60,458 bases of DNA from an uncultured bacterium (GTDB lineage Bacteria > Cyanobacteriota > Vampirovibrionia > Gastranaerophilales > Gastranaerophilaceae): contig CASGEP010000004.1 in assembly GCA_949300515.1 (NCBI GenBank), positions 1 through 60,458 on the forward strand, read 5' to 3'. The notes beneath the pieces are model-generated. The model was not told where the DNA came from, searched no databases, and saw only the letters and a list, made by a program, of their open reading frames with translations. Below are positions 17,119 through 26,216 of the stretch, one piece after another (the first letter of the stretch is position 1; every line of letters starts with the position of its first letter). The translations under genes were made by a program, and so were the position numbers.

Positions 17119-18690
17119 CTAGATAACAATTTCTTTTTCGTTTTTATAAATAACATAGCCCAAAACGCCGCCGGGGGGCTTTTTCAGGTTTTTTCTTTTT
17201 GTATAAATTATCGATGCTTTTGTGGAATTTTTCATAGGCGAATTTTCTTTTACAAGCCTTGCTGCATACTCTAAAACTTCCGGCTTGGGCTCTTTTTCAT
17301 CGTTTCGAACTTTTAAGAGCACATGTGATGAGGGGCAATTGTATGCATGAAACCAAATATCTTCAGCTTGAGCTATTTTTGAGATTAAATAATCATTTTG
17401 TTTATTATTTTTGCCTAAAAATATTTCATATCCCATAAAATTAAAACTTGCAAGGGTAGGTTTTTCTTGTTTTTTTGCGCTTTTTTCTTTTATTAAGCCA
17501 TACATCTCAAGCTCTGAGGTTATTTCATCAAGCTCTGAATAAGTTTTTGAATTTTCAATGCTGAATAAAACCTCATCCAAATATGTTTTCTTTTCTTTTG
17601 CCTCGTTATACTTTTGTTTTTGATAATCATAAGCCCCTTTGGCTTTTGTATAGAGTTTATAATAATGTTGGGCATTTTGAGAGGGTGTAAGTGTTGTATC
17701 AAGGGCAATTTGAACATTATCTGGCGTTATAAAAATTTCATCGTTTTTATTTATTAAGTAAATATATTGAAAAATTAAATCCCCCCTTTGCTTATACGCC
17801 AATGCTTTACCCTCATTGGGTTCATTTTTTAAAATATTTTCAAGTTTTTTAATTTCAGCCTTCAAAAGTCTTTGCAGCTGCATTTGTTTATTTGAAAAAA
17901 TGTCTTTAAACATTGCATTTGCAAAGTATTCATCAAGCGCAGTGTTAAAATCACTACCCTGCCACAACTCTAAAAGTGCTTTTGTATCTTGCAGTGCAAC
18001 TGTTTTTTGCAAATTTTCAAAAAAATTTTCATCATCCCTGCTGTTATTTTTTATAATTTTTATAAGGGGTTCACAGAGCATATAATAATGTTCAGACAAG
18101 GATTTTTCATCTTTATTAACGGCGCAAAAGGCTCCGTAGCTTGTTTTTAGGATGTCTGTTTTTATTTGCTCGGGCGGATAAATATAGGGTATACCACCGT
18201 AAACCTCACGAACAGAGCTTTTCTCGGGCGAAATGTTATGAGCGCTGCCCAGAATGTTTTTTGAGCGAAAATCGTATAAAATTACATTTGAATGTCTGCC
18301 CATAATTTCAACTGCAAGACATAAATTTACAAGCTGACCCGTTTCATCGTAAACTTCAAAATGCAACTCTAAAATTCTTTCATAATCAGGGATTGTAATT
18401 TCTTTTATTCTTGCACCCTCGATATATTTTCTAAGCTGCATGCAAAACATCGGCGGGCTTTTTGGGTTTTCAAGCGCGCGCATGGAAAAAGTTTTTTGAC
18501 TTATAAAGCAAATATGAGGATACTTTGGGTTTATATTAATGTAGAGTTTGCGACTCTCGCCACATGAGCGCAAATTTAAAATAATCTCTTTTCTTGAAGG
18601 CTGCTGAACCTTTTGAACAGAGGCATTTTTCAAAAAGTCGTAATTAATCTTCAAAAAATTTTTTAAACTCAAAGAATCAAAACTATGCAT
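17119..18690 (-). CDS. rqcH: RqcH/NFACT family ribosome quality-control protein
   Basis: This 523-aa protein has the NFACT-N domain (YIEGARIKEITIPDYERILELHFE, EIMGRHSNVILYD), a coiled-coil middle (residues about 280-390), and the C-terminal NFACT-R domain (DIWFHAYNCPSSHVLLK). RqcH binds stalled 50S-nascent-chain complexes and adds alanine tails; older annotations call it fibronectin-binding protein. I choose the ATG at 18690 (MHSFDSLSLKNFL); the frame is open upstream, but that part overlaps nadD and is not family-like. No Shine-Dalgarno site precedes the start; TACAAT lies 10 bases upstream, suggesting a very short leader. Confidence 0.9.
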   Translation of the reverse strand: MHSFDSLSLKNFLKINYDFLKNASVQKVQQPSRKEIILNLRSCGESRKLYININPKYPHICFISQKTFSMRALENPKSPPMFCMQLRKYIEGARIKEITIPDYERILELHFEVYDETGQLVNLCLAVEIMGRHSNVILYDFRSKNILGSAHNISPEKSSVREVYGGIPYIYPPEQIKTDILKTSYGAFCAVNKDEKSLSEHYYMLCEPLIKIIKNNSRDDENFFENLQKTVALQDTKALLELWQGSDFNTALDEYFANAMFKDIFSNKQMQLQRLLKAEIKKLENILKNEPNEGKALAYKQRGDLIFQYIYLINKNDEIFITPDNVQIALDTTLTPSQNAQHYYKLYTKAKGAYDYQKQKYNEAKEKKTYLDEVLFSIENSKTYSELDEITSELEMYGLIKEKSAKKQEKPTLASFNFMGYEIFLGKNNKQNDYLISKIAQAEDIWFHAYNCPSSHVLLKVRNDEKEPKPEVLEYAARLVKENSPMKNSTKASIIYTKRKNLKKPPGGVLGYVIYKNEKEIVI

Positions 18691-18723
18691 AACAAAAAAT
18701 ATTGTAATATAATTAAACCAATT
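18691..18723. promoter_or_regulatory. Divergent promoter region of rqcH and nadD
   Basis: Only 33 bp separate the two divergent start codons. TATAAT (18708-18713, plus strand) would start the nadD mRNA about four bases before its ATG, and a minus-strand TACAAT would do the same for rqcH. Each promoter's -35 would fall near or inside the opposite gene, so the two should interfere. Confidence 0.45.
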
Positions 18724-19320
18724 ATGAAATGTTATTTTTTTGGAACTTTTAACCCGCTGCACAACGCCCATCTTGAAATTGCAAAAAAAATCAAAGAGCA
18801 GTTTAATTTTGATGAGGTTATTTTTGTACCTGCTTATACCCCGCCGCATAAAATTCCCGACACAACACCTTCTGACAGGCTTTTTATGACACAGTTAGGG
18901 GCAGGCAAAAAAAATGTTGATGACATAGAGTATTTTTTGCCTATACCAAGCTACAGCTTTAATACAATTATGGAACTTAAAAAAAGAGATAAAACCGACA
19001 AAATAAATTTTATAATGGGTTATGATTCCTTTATCAAAATTGAGAGTTGGAAAAATCCACAAATCTTAAAAGAAAATGTTAATTTTATAATTATTCCGCG
19101 CCACTGCGGGGATATTTCCGATGTTTCTTTTGAACATTTAAAACGCAAAGGCTGGAACTACAAAATAGCAGACATTAATTTTATGGATATTTCATCCAAT
19201 ATGATAAGAGATAAAGTGCAAAACAATGAAGAAATAACAAATCTTGTACCAAAAAAAGTAGAGGAATATATTTATGAACACAGACTCTATAAAAAAGACT
19301 CTCAAAGAGTCTTTAAGTGA
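18724..19320 (+). CDS. nadD: Nicotinate-nucleotide adenylyltransferase
   Basis: The 198-aa enzyme makes deamido-NAD from nicotinate mononucleotide and ATP. The nucleotidyltransferase motif is FFGTFNPLHNAHLEIA (residues about 5-20; the usual GxFxPxHxGH), and the C-terminal SSNMIRDKV corresponds to SSTxIR. I start at ATG 18724 (MKCYFFG), as in the family. Its 3' end overlaps yqeK by 47 bp, the usual nadD-yqeK pairing seen in Firmicutes and cyanobacteria. Confidence 0.94.
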   Translation: MKCYFFGTFNPLHNAHLEIAKKIKEQFNFDEVIFVPAYTPPHKIPDTTPSDRLFMTQLGAGKKNVDDIEYFLPIPSYSFNTIMELKKRDKTDKINFIMGYDSFIKIESWKNPQILKENVNFIIIPRHCGDISDVSFEHLKRKGWNYKIADINFMDISSNMIRDKVQNNEEITNLVPKKVEEYIYEHRLYKKDSQRVFK

Positions 19321-19864
19321 GGAAAGATATAATCACACTCTGGGAACTGCCGATTGTGCGCTAAAACTTGCAAAAAAATACGGATTAGACGAAAAAAAGG
19401 CATATTTAGCAGGTCTGCTGCATGATTGCGCTAAATGTAAAAGTAACGACGAGCTTTTAAAAATAATAAAACAAGAGCTTAAAAATATTGATGAAGGTGA
19501 ATTGCAAAACTATAAAACCCTCCATGCGCCTGTTGGGGAATATTTTGCAAGGACAATGTACAATACAGACGACAGTGAAATTTTAAATGCCATTCGCTAC
19601 CATACAATAGGCAGAGTTAATATGAGCCTTTTTGAAAAAATTATTTTTCTGGCAGATAAAATTGAAGAAAATACAAGAGATAAAAAATACAGCGAAGAAA
19701 TTTGGCAAATTTTAGATAAAAATAAGGGTGAAACAGGGCTTGATATGGCACTTTTCAGGTGTTTTAGCGAAACGATAAAAAGCCTTGTAAATCGTGAACT
19801 TAAAATTTGTAAAACCACAATTGATGTATACAATGAACTTTTAGATAAGGTAAAGAATATATAA
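19274..19864 (+). CDS. yqeK: YqeK family HD-domain phosphohydrolase
   Basis: The 196-aa protein is an HD-superfamily enzyme of the YqeK family, whose studied members symmetrically hydrolyse diadenosine tetraphosphate (Ap4A). Metal-binding residues are visible: H in YNHTLGTAD, HD in GLLHDCAK near residue 50, H in LHAPVGEYFAR, and the later YHTIG and LADKIEE. It overlaps nadD by 47 bp, so the two are co-expressed. The start is the first ATG in frame, as in homologues that begin just before a KxxLxxxRYxHT segment. Confidence 0.92.
   Translation: MNTDSIKKTLKESLSEERYNHTLGTADCALKLAKKYGLDEKKAYLAGLLHDCAKCKSNDELLKIIKQELKNIDEGELQNYKTLHAPVGEYFARTMYNTDDSEILNAIRYHTIGRVNMSLFEKIIFLADKIEENTRDKKYSEEIWQILDKNKGETGLDMALFRCFSETIKSLVNRELKICKTTIDVYNELLDKVKNI
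19294..19314 (+). promoter_or_regulatory. Hairpin in the nadD-yqeK overlap
   Basis: AAAGACTCT pairs perfectly with AGAGTCTTT across a 3-base loop, giving a 9-bp stem entirely inside the region translated in two frames and ending just before the nadD stop. It might slow ribosomes or affect yqeK initiation; there is no U-run, so it is not a terminator. Confidence 0.4.
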
Positions 19865-19891
19865 AGAGATTAAATTTTAATTTTTTTTTAT

Positions 19892-19905
19892 ATTACAATT
19901 GTACA
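19892..19905 (+). promoter_or_regulatory. Partial LexA-type operator
   Basis: ATTACAATTGTACA matches the lexA operator core TGTACAATTGTACA at 12 of 14 positions, with a perfect TACAATTGTA palindrome and one intact GTAC half-site. It lies about 33 bp before the symporter start. Confidence 0.3.
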
Positions 19906-19937
19906 CAGGCAATTTTTACCATTAATTCGGAGAGTAT

Positions 19938-21257
19938 TTGAAAAATTCAAAATTAACAACATTTATATTTATAGCTCTCGCCGCAGGCATTTTATTCGGC
20001 TGGCTTGCACCGTCCTGGGCGGTCAAAATGCAGCCGCTTGCCGACGTGTTTTTAAAAATGGTAAAAATGATTATCGCTCCCTTGATTTTTGCAACTCTCG
20101 TTGTAGGTATAGCGGGGCATGGCGATGTTAAAAATCTCGGTAAAATAGGGCTTAAAACCATTGTTTACTTTGAGATTGCAACTACTCTGGCGCTCATTAT
20201 CGGTCTTGTAAGCGCAAACGTTTTGCAGCCGGGGGCGGGGTTTGATATTGACCTGAGCACAATATCGATGGATGCCGTTGAAAACATGGAAAATGTAAAA
20301 ATTGACCACTCGTTTTCACATATGCTGCTTGATTTAGTGCCGACAAGTATTTTTAAGGCGCTGGCAGAAGGAAATCTTTTGCAGATTGTTGTTTTTGCAA
20401 TATTTTTCTCGCTTGCAATCTGTGCGGTAGGTCAAAAGGCTCGTCCTGTGCTTGATTTTATGCAGAGCACATGCGATATTATGTTTAAATTTACGGAATA
20501 CGTTATGTATTTTGCGCCGATGGGCGTATTTGGCGCAATATCCGCTACAATCGGACAAAACGGCATAGGCATACTTTTTAACTATGCAAAATTAATCGGC
20601 GTAACCTATCTTTCGCTCATTATCTTTGTTGCGGCAATTCTGGCAATTGTGTGCAAAATAATCAAAATTCCGTTCTTTGCACTGTTAAGAGCAATAAAAG
20701 AGCCCTCTCTGCTTGCTTTTTCAACGGCAAGTTCCGAAGCTGCGCTTCCAAAAGCAATGGAAGCTATGGAAAAATTCGGGGTGCCAAAAAACATAGTAAG
20801 TTTTGTTATGCCGACGGGTTACACATTTAATCTTGACGGAACAACGCTTTATCTGACACTTACAACGCTTTTTTGCGCCCAAGTTGTCGGAATAGAGTTG
20901 AGTTTTGAACAGCAAATTTTAATCATGCTGACTCTAATGCTGACATCAAAGGGTGTTGCCGGAGTTCCAAGAGTTTCTCTTGTAGTTTTAACAGGTACAC
21001 TGCACTCTTTTGGGCTTCCTGTCGTAGGGGTTGCAATACTTTTGGGTATTGACCAGTTACTTGATATGGGAAGAACAACGGTAAACCTTGTGGGCAACTG
21101 CATTGCAACCACTGTTGTAGCACGCTGGGAGGATGAATTTGACTATAAAAAAATGCACAAATTTATGAAATCCATCAGTACAAAAAAACACAAAAAAAGC
21201 CTTGTGGAGCAAAAAAATGTTCTAATCGAGGAAACTATACCCCCGGGGAATTATTAA
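19938..21257 (+). CDS. Dicarboxylate/amino acid:cation symporter (DAACS family)
   Basis: The 439-aa inner-membrane protein has about eight hydrophobic helices and two hairpins. Family signatures are the serine-rich FSTASSEAALPKAM hairpin near residue 260, PTGYTFNLDGTTLYLT near 295, and SKGVAGVPRVSLVVL near 340; these bind substrate and cations. It imports glutamate, aspartate or C4-dicarboxylates with Na+ or H+. The start is TTG at 19938 with GGAGAG four to five bases upstream. The C-terminal tail is Lys-rich and cytoplasmic. Confidence 0.92.
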   Translation: MKNSKLTTFIFIALAAGILFGWLAPSWAVKMQPLADVFLKMVKMIIAPLIFATLVVGIAGHGDVKNLGKIGLKTIVYFEIATTLALIIGLVSANVLQPGAGFDIDLSTISMDAVENMENVKIDHSFSHMLLDLVPTSIFKALAEGNLLQIVVFAIFFSLAICAVGQKARPVLDFMQSTCDIMFKFTEYVMYFAPMGVFGAISATIGQNGIGILFNYAKLIGVTYLSLIIFVAAILAIVCKIIKIPFFALLRAIKEPSLLAFSTASSEAALPKAMEAMEKFGVPKNIVSFVMPTGYTFNLDGTTLYLTLTTLFCAQVVGIELSFEQQILIMLTLMLTSKGVAGVPRVSLVVLTGTLHSFGLPVVGVAILLGIDQLLDMGRTTVNLVGNCIATTVVARWEDEFDYKKMHKFMKSISTKKHKKSLVEQKNVLIEETIPPGNY

Positions 21258-21272
21258 TTTTTCAAAAAACTT

Positions 21273-21278
21273 TATACT
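21273..21278 (+). promoter_or_regulatory. -10 element, predicted leaderless start
   Basis: TATACT lies 6 bases before the ATG at 21285, with only GTTTTT between. No ribosome-binding site is present; a -35 is not clear. Confidence 0.45.
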
Positions 21279-21284
21279 GTTTTT

Positions 21285-22295
21285 ATGAAAACAGTATTTT
21301 TTGATATTCAACCTTATGAAAAAACATTCTTTGAGGGTTTCAAAGATGAAGCTTTTGAAAAAATTTACATAAAAGAGCCGATTGATGAGCACTATGAAGT
21401 AAATTCGCAAATTGGTGACGCACAAATTTTGAGCGTGTTTATAACATCTACACTCACAAAGGAAGTTTTATCAAAATTTGCAAATCTAAAATTCATACTC
21501 ACAAGGAGTGTGGGCTTTAGTCATATTGATTTGAATTACTGCAAAGAGCATAACATCTTTGTTTTTAACACTCCGCATTACGGCGATTACACTGTTGCAG
21601 AGTACACTTTCGGGATTTTACTTGCAACGGTAAGGAATATAGAAAAAGGTGCGCGCGGACTAAAAAAAGACAGTATCGATATGCAGGAATACACGGGCAT
21701 AGAGCTTTTTGACAAGACAATAGGAGTGATAGGCGCAGGTTCAATCGGTAAAAATGTTCTCGATATTGCAAAAGGATTTAAGATGAAAACGCTTGCATAT
21801 GACCCTTATCCATATGGCGATTATAATTTTTGTCCGCTTGATGAATTAATCAAAAACTCCGATATTATATCGATAAATGCCCCGTTAACAGAAAATAACC
21901 ACCATCTTATAAACAGAGAAACAATTTCAAAGATGAAAGACGGAGTAATAATAACAAACGCGGCAAGAGGCGAAATAATAGACACGCAGGCGCTTTTAGA
22001 GGGTCTTTTGAGCAAAAAAATAGCATATGCCGCGCTTGATGTTGTTGAATGTGAAGAAATATTATGTTCAAAAAGCAGCGAATGCGCTAAATTAAACAAC
22101 ATAAAAGAAAACTGCCTTGAAAAATTTTACTTAAATCAAAAACTCTTAGCCCTGCCAAATGTAACAATAACACCGCATATGGCATATAACACAAAAGAAG
22201 CGACGGAGAGAATTTTAAAGATGACAGGAGAAAATATAATAAGCTGTATAAATTTTAACATCAACACTGGCGCAAAAAACCTTGTTTTGTTATAA
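21285..22295 (+). CDS. D-2-hydroxyacid dehydrogenase (D-lactate dehydrogenase-like)
   Basis: The 336-aa NAD-dependent enzyme has the Rossmann motif GVIGAGSIGKNVLDIAKG near residue 147, followed by an Asp for NAD ribose (YDPYPYG). The catalytic Arg is in NAARGEIID near 229, the Glu in the ALDVVECEE segment, and the His in ITPHMAYNT near 302. It is most like fermentative D-lactate dehydrogenases (HSHI-like TRSVGFSHIDL segment early on). A role in regenerating NAD+ during fermentation fits, but other 2-keto acids are possible. Confidence 0.9.
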   Translation: MKTVFFDIQPYEKTFFEGFKDEAFEKIYIKEPIDEHYEVNSQIGDAQILSVFITSTLTKEVLSKFANLKFILTRSVGFSHIDLNYCKEHNIFVFNTPHYGDYTVAEYTFGILLATVRNIEKGARGLKKDSIDMQEYTGIELFDKTIGVIGAGSIGKNVLDIAKGFKMKTLAYDPYPYGDYNFCPLDELIKNSDIISINAPLTENNHHLINRETISKMKDGVIITNAARGEIIDTQALLEGLLSKKIAYAALDVVECEEILCSKSSECAKLNNIKENCLEKFYLNQKLLALPNVTITPHMAYNTKEATERILKMTGENIISCINFNINTGAKNLVLL

Positions 22296-22296
22296 T
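22288..22296 (+). promoter_or_regulatory. Extended -10 promoter, predicted near-leaderless start
   Basis: TGTTATAAT is an extended -10, partly inside the end of the dehydrogenase gene, 7 bases before the deoC ATG. No Shine-Dalgarno site is present. Confidence 0.5.
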
Positions 22297-22303
22297 TTCA
22301 AAT

Positions 22304-22963
22304 ATGGAACTGGCAAAGTATATAGAACATACCCTACTAAAGCCCACGGCAACGATAGAAGACATAACAACACTTGTTGAAGAAGCTGTTAAATATGGAT
22401 TTTTCGGTGTGTGCATTAATCCCGCACACGTTCGCCATGCGAAAAACATTACAAGCGGAACAGACATAAAAGTCGTGACGGTTGTAAATTTTCCTCTCGG
22501 CGCAAATGCTATTGATACAACACTTGTGCAAACACATCAGGCACTCTCGGACGGTGCGGATGAAATCGATACGGTGATAAATCTCGGAGCGCTTAAGGAG
22601 GGCGATTATAAAAAAGTAACAGATGACATAAGGGCAACAAAAAACATTTGCTCAAACAACATTTTAAAAGTAATACTTGAAACGGATTTACTGACAAATG
22701 ACGAAATAAAAAAAGCCTGTCTTGCCTGTGTAAGCGGCGGAGCAGACTTTGTAAAAACATCGACCGGTTTTGTAAAAAACGGATTGGGCGCAAGGACGGA
22801 TTTTGTAAGGTTAATGGCACAAACCGTTGAAAGACGCGGCATGGGCGTAAAGGCAAGCGGCGGTATTAAAACAAGATTTCAAGCAACAGAACTTATAGAA
22901 GCAGGCGCAACGCGTCTTGGCACATCAAGCGGCGTTGCAATTGTGAGTCCCCGTGAACAATAA
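22304..22963 (+). CDS. deoC: Deoxyribose-phosphate aldolase
   Basis: The 219-aa enzyme splits 2-deoxyribose-5-phosphate into glyceraldehyde-3-phosphate and acetaldehyde. The Schiff-base lysine is in DFVKTSTGF near residue 150, the second active-site lysine in VKASGGIKT near 179, and the N-terminal EHTLLKPTAT segment is diagnostic. The length is normal for the bacterial short form. It would allow use of DNA-derived deoxyribose. It leads a group with a 61-aa protein and two metabolic-regulator-type genes. Confidence 0.96.
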   Translation: MELAKYIEHTLLKPTATIEDITTLVEEAVKYGFFGVCINPAHVRHAKNITSGTDIKVVTVVNFPLGANAIDTTLVQTHQALSDGADEIDTVINLGALKEGDYKKVTDDIRATKNICSNNILKVILETDLLTNDEIKKACLACVSGGADFVKTSTGFVKNGLGARTDFVRLMAQTVERRGMGVKASGGIKTRFQATELIEAGATRLGTSSGVAIVSPREQ

Positions 22964-22978
22964 AAGAAAGGTTATAAA

Positions 22979-23164
22979 ATGGACAAAATCACCATCCGCT
23001 CGGACAGAGATACTGACTACTCTTTTTTGTACAAAGGAGAAGAAACCATACTCAAAGCCGGAAGCGTAATAAGCATAGCAGACGGTCTTGAGCATGTTGT
23101 ACTGCCTACCGTTGCGATGAAAATTATGAACAATTTAATTGTCATAAAGGAAGACGTTAAATGA
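22979..23164 (+). CDS. Hypothetical 61-aa protein
   Basis: The small protein is soluble-looking, with alternating hydrophobic strands (MDKITIRSDRDTDYSFLYKG, then VISIADGLEHVVLP) and no membrane segment. I do not recognise a family. It has an AAGAAAGG ribosome-binding site, sits 15 bp after deoC, and overlaps the ACT-domain gene by 4 bp (ATGA), which supports it as a true gene in this operon. Confidence 0.7.
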   Translation: MDKITIRSDRDTDYSFLYKGEETILKAGSVISIADGLEHVVLPTVAMKIMNNLIVIKEDVK

Positions 23165-23439
23165 GCAAGGACAAAATTTTGATTACAATCTCGGGACTCG
23201 ATAAAGTGGGAATTGTCGCGGGCATTTCACACACTCTGGCACAGCTTGGCGTTAATATTGAAGATATTAAACAGACAATTATGCAGGATCACTTTATTAT
23301 GATGATGCTATGCGACATTTCATGCTCTAAAAATTCGTTTAAAACAATCAAAGAAGAACTTGTAAAATCGGGTGAAAATCTCGGTATGGAAGTCTGGGTG
23401 CAAAGAAAAGAAATTTTTGACAAAATGCATACAATATAA
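23161..23439 (+). CDS. ACT domain protein, UPF0237 family
   Basis: The 92-aa protein is a single ACT domain: a beta strand ([32 protein letters not shown]) with the ligand-site glycine turn, followed by the alternating helix and strands of the fold. ACT domains bind amino acids or related metabolites. UPF0237 proteins are usually found next to a PFL/UPF0210 gene, exactly as here (8 bp upstream), so the pair probably acts together, but the biological role is not known. Confidence 0.92.
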   Translation: MSKDKILITISGLDKVGIVAGISHTLAQLGVNIEDIKQTIMQDHFIMMMLCDISCSKNSFKTIKEELVKSGENLGMEVWVQRKEIFDKMHTI

Positions 23440-23447
23440 GGGTAAAG

Positions 23448-24815
23448 ATGGCTGGTTTTAACGAAAAAAACATTATTGAAACAATACAGATGATTAAGGT
23501 GCACCACCTTGATATAAGGACTACAACTCTTGCACTCTCGCTTCGCGACTGTATCAGCGAAGATATAAAAGCAACGGGAGATAAAATTTACAATAAAATT
23601 ATCAAATATGCAAAAAACTTAAAAAAATACGCCGACGACCTTGAAAACGAATTTTCAATCCCTATTATAAACAAAAGAATTGCAGTCACGCCGATTTCAC
23701 TCATCGGCGAAAGCGCAAAAAATCCCGACTACGTTTATCTTGCACAAATTCTTGATGAAGCGGCAAATGAAGTAGGGGTGGACTTTATAGGCGGATATTC
23801 CGCCCTTGTTGAAAAAGGCTGCACAAAGGGGGATGAAATTTTTCTTGAATCAATTCCCGAGGCGCTGTGCAAAACTTCAAAACTGTGTTCCAGCGTTAAC
23901 CTTGCGACGTCAAAAGCCGGAATAAATATGAAAGGCGTGCTTAAAGTTGCAAATATCATAAAAAAAGCGGCGGAGTTGACAAAAAACGATGACGGGCTTG
24001 GCGCGGCAAAATTTGTATGCTTTTGCAACTCGGTTTCCGATAACCCCTTTATGGCAGGGGCTTATTGCGGTATAAACGAACCTGAATGCGCTCTAAACAT
24101 TGGCGTTAGCGGCCCGGGGGTTGTAAGATGGGCAATAGAGAACATGCCAAAAGATGCACCCTTGGGAGATGTTGCAAATTTAATCAAAAAAACGGCTTTT
24201 AAAATTACGACAACAGGCGAACTTATCGGCAGAGAACTTGCACAAAGGCTCGACATTCCCTTTGGCGTAATTGACCTGTCGCTTGCACCGACACCCGCTA
24301 AAGGTGACAGTGTCGCCGGAATTTTTCAGGCGATGGGTCTTGAACAGGCGGGCGCCCACGGTACAACAGCCGCGCTTGCCATGTTAAACGACGCCGTTAA
24401 AAAGGGCGGTATTATGGCTTCATCTTACGTCGGCGGATTGTCGGGCGCATTTATTCCCGTGTCTGAAGATGCAGGCATGATAGAAGCAGCGCGGCAAGGC
24501 GTTTTAACTATAGACAAACTTGAGGCAATGACTTCTGTGTGCTCCGTCGGGCTTGATATGATAGCAATCCCCGGAGACACTCCCGCAACAACAATTGCCG
24601 GCATGATAGCCGATGAAATGGCAATAGGCATGATAAACAAAAAGACAACAGCCGTCCGCGTTATCCCTGTCCCCGGCAAAAAAGAGGGAGATTGGGTAAA
24701 ATTCGGCGGTCTTTTGGGCGAAGCGCCGATTATGCCCGTAAGCAAGCTTGATTCGTCAATATTTGTAAATCGCGGCGGTAAAATCCCCGCCCCGATACAC
24801 AGTTTAAATAATTAA
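23448..24815 (+). CDS. PFL family protein (UPF0210/DUF711)
   Basis: The 455-aa protein matches UPF0210: an N-terminal [23 protein letters not shown], the glycine-rich [15 protein letters not shown] near residue 220, and the long conserved stretch [38 protein letters not shown]. The fold is related to pyruvate formate-lyase, but the glycyl radical site is not evident, so 'PFL' does not imply that activity. It is paired with the ACT-domain gene. A strong terminator follows. Confidence 0.92.
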   Translation: MAGFNEKNIIETIQMIKVHHLDIRTTTLALSLRDCISEDIKATGDKIYNKIIKYAKNLKKYADDLENEFSIPIINKRIAVTPISLIGESAKNPDYVYLAQILDEAANEVGVDFIGGYSALVEKGCTKGDEIFLESIPEALCKTSKLCSSVNLATSKAGINMKGVLKVANIIKKAAELTKNDDGLGAAKFVCFCNSVSDNPFMAGAYCGINEPECALNIGVSGPGVVRWAIENMPKDAPLGDVANLIKKTAFKITTTGELIGRELAQRLDIPFGVIDLSLAPTPAKGDSVAGIFQAMGLEQAGAHGTTAALAMLNDAVKKGGIMASSYVGGLSGAFIPVSEDAGMIEAARQGVLTIDKLEAMTSVCSVGLDMIAIPGDTPATTIAGMIADEMAIGMINKKTTAVRVIPVPGKKEGDWVKFGGLLGEAPIMPVSKLDSSIFVNRGGKIPAPIHSLNN

Positions 24816-24822
24816 TAATAAA

Positions 24823-24847
24823 AAACCCGCAAAAAGCGGGTTTAATT
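24823..24847. terminator. Bidirectional intrinsic terminator
   Basis: AAACCCGC (24823-24830) pairs with GCGGGTTT (24836-24843) across a 5-base A loop, flanked by A-rich and T-rich runs. It lies between the converging PFL-family and ctpA genes. Confidence 0.85.
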
Positions 24848-24849
24848 AT

Positions 24850-26097
24850 TTATTTAACTATGACTTTTATATCTTCTTCTTTTGAGCCGCTCTTGTTTGC
24901 CACCGTTTTTGAACTCAGGATTTCAACGGCCTTTGCAACCTGCGGGTCGCGCTCTTTTTTAATGTCCTCTTCCGTTAAATCAACCTCATAGTCAGGCTCA
25001 ATTCCTTTTTTGTTGATGTCCGTACCGTCGGGAGTTAAGTATTTTTGAATTGTAATGTGCATGGCGGCACCTCCGGGGAGCCTGTTAATTTCCTGCACAA
25101 GACCTTTTCCAAAGGATTTTTTACCAACGATGACTGCCCTGTTGTTATCTTTCAGCGCACCGCTTAAAATTTCGCTTGCCGAAGCGGAGCCGCCGTTTAT
25201 AATTACCACAATAGGCTGATCGGTAAGCATTCTCTGGGTTGCGCGGGTTGTATCTTTGTAGCCTTCTCTGTCTACCGTTGATACTATTACTTTTGAATCA
25301 AGCAGCATGTCGGCTATGTAAATAGCATTTGTCAAAAGTCCGCCGGGGTTTGAGCGCAAATCGATTATCAGTCCGTCTTTGTCGCAGTTTTGAATAAGCG
25401 CCGCCTCAAACTCGCCTGCGGCGTTTTTGCTGATAAAAGAACTTAAACGGATATAGCCGATGTTATCGGGAATTTTTGCAAATTCGGGCGTTTTTGTAGA
25501 AACAGATTTAATCTCAATTTTTTCTCTTGTTATTTTATACGTTTTTGCAGGCTCTTTACCCCTTTTGACAAGCAGTGTAACCTGTGTGCCCTCCGGACCT
25601 CTTATCTGCTCGGCAGCAGCATCAACGGTAACGCCTTTTGTGCTTTTTCCGTTGATTTCAAGGATTTCATCCTCAGCTTTTAAGCCCGCCCTCTCACCGG
25701 GCGTGTCTTCAATAGGCGCGATTACAAGCAGTTTGCCGTCGCGAACACCGATTTGTACGCCGATACCTTGCAGAGAGCCTTGTATGGACTCGTTTTCCTC
25801 TTTAAAATCTTTGGGATTTAAAAATTTCGTATAGACGTCATTCAGGCTTGAAACCATTGTGTCAATTGCAACATAAGCATCCTCGTCATCTTTTATGACA
25901 TCATCGTAATGATGGCGCCATCTTGACCAGTCTTGCTCGTTGTTTGTCTGATCCACAAATTTTGTGTCAATTAACTTCCATGCTTTGTCATAAAGCGCCT
26001 GCGGCGTTTGTGCAAGTACAGGATTTAAAAATGAACTTACATAAAACAATCCCAGCATCAGAGTTAATATTGATAATCTTTTAAATATATCTTTCAT
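24850..26097 (-). CDS. ctpA: C-terminal processing peptidase, S41 family
   Basis: The 415-aa periplasmic serine protease has a signal peptide (residues 1-29, ending NPVLAQ), a PDZ domain (about 105-185, GIGVQIGVRDGKLLVIAPIEDTPGERAGL), and an S41 core. The catalytic serine is in NGGSASASEIL near residue 302, and the general-base lysine in GKKSFGKGLVQ near 327. It trims C-termini of exported proteins. In cyanobacteria CtpA matures photosystem II D1; that substrate is not expected in a non-photosynthetic relative. AGGGGAGAG precedes the start. Confidence 0.94.
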   Translation of the reverse strand: MKDIFKRLSILTLMLGLFYVSSFLNPVLAQTPQALYDKAWKLIDTKFVDQTNNEQDWSRWRHHYDDVIKDDEDAYVAIDTMVSSLNDVYTKFLNPKDFKEENESIQGSLQGIGVQIGVRDGKLLVIAPIEDTPGERAGLKAEDEILEINGKSTKGVTVDAAAEQIRGPEGTQVTLLVKRGKEPAKTYKITREKIEIKSVSTKTPEFAKIPDNIGYIRLSSFISKNAAGEFEAALIQNCDKDGLIIDLRSNPGGLLTNAIYIADMLLDSKVIVSTVDREGYKDTTRATQRMLTDQPIVVIINGGSASASEILSGALKDNNRAVIVGKKSFGKGLVQEINRLPGGAAMHITIQKYLTPDGTDINKKGIEPDYEVDLTEEDIKKERDPQVAKAVEILSSKTVANKSGSKEEDIKVIVK

Positions 26098-26204
26098 ATT
26101 CTCTCCCCTTTAGTTGATATTATATCAAACTCTTGATTAATTTCCATAAAATAATTTATTAAAATCCATATTAATTATGTATTTTATTTTTAAATTATAT
26201 AAAG

Positions 26205-26210
26205 TAGAAT
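26205..26210 (+). promoter_or_regulatory. -10 element, predicted leaderless start
   Basis: TAGAAT is followed by GTAAAA and then the ATG at 26217. No Shine-Dalgarno site exists, so the mRNA probably begins at the start codon. Confidence 0.5.
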
Positions 26211-26216
26211 GTAAAA

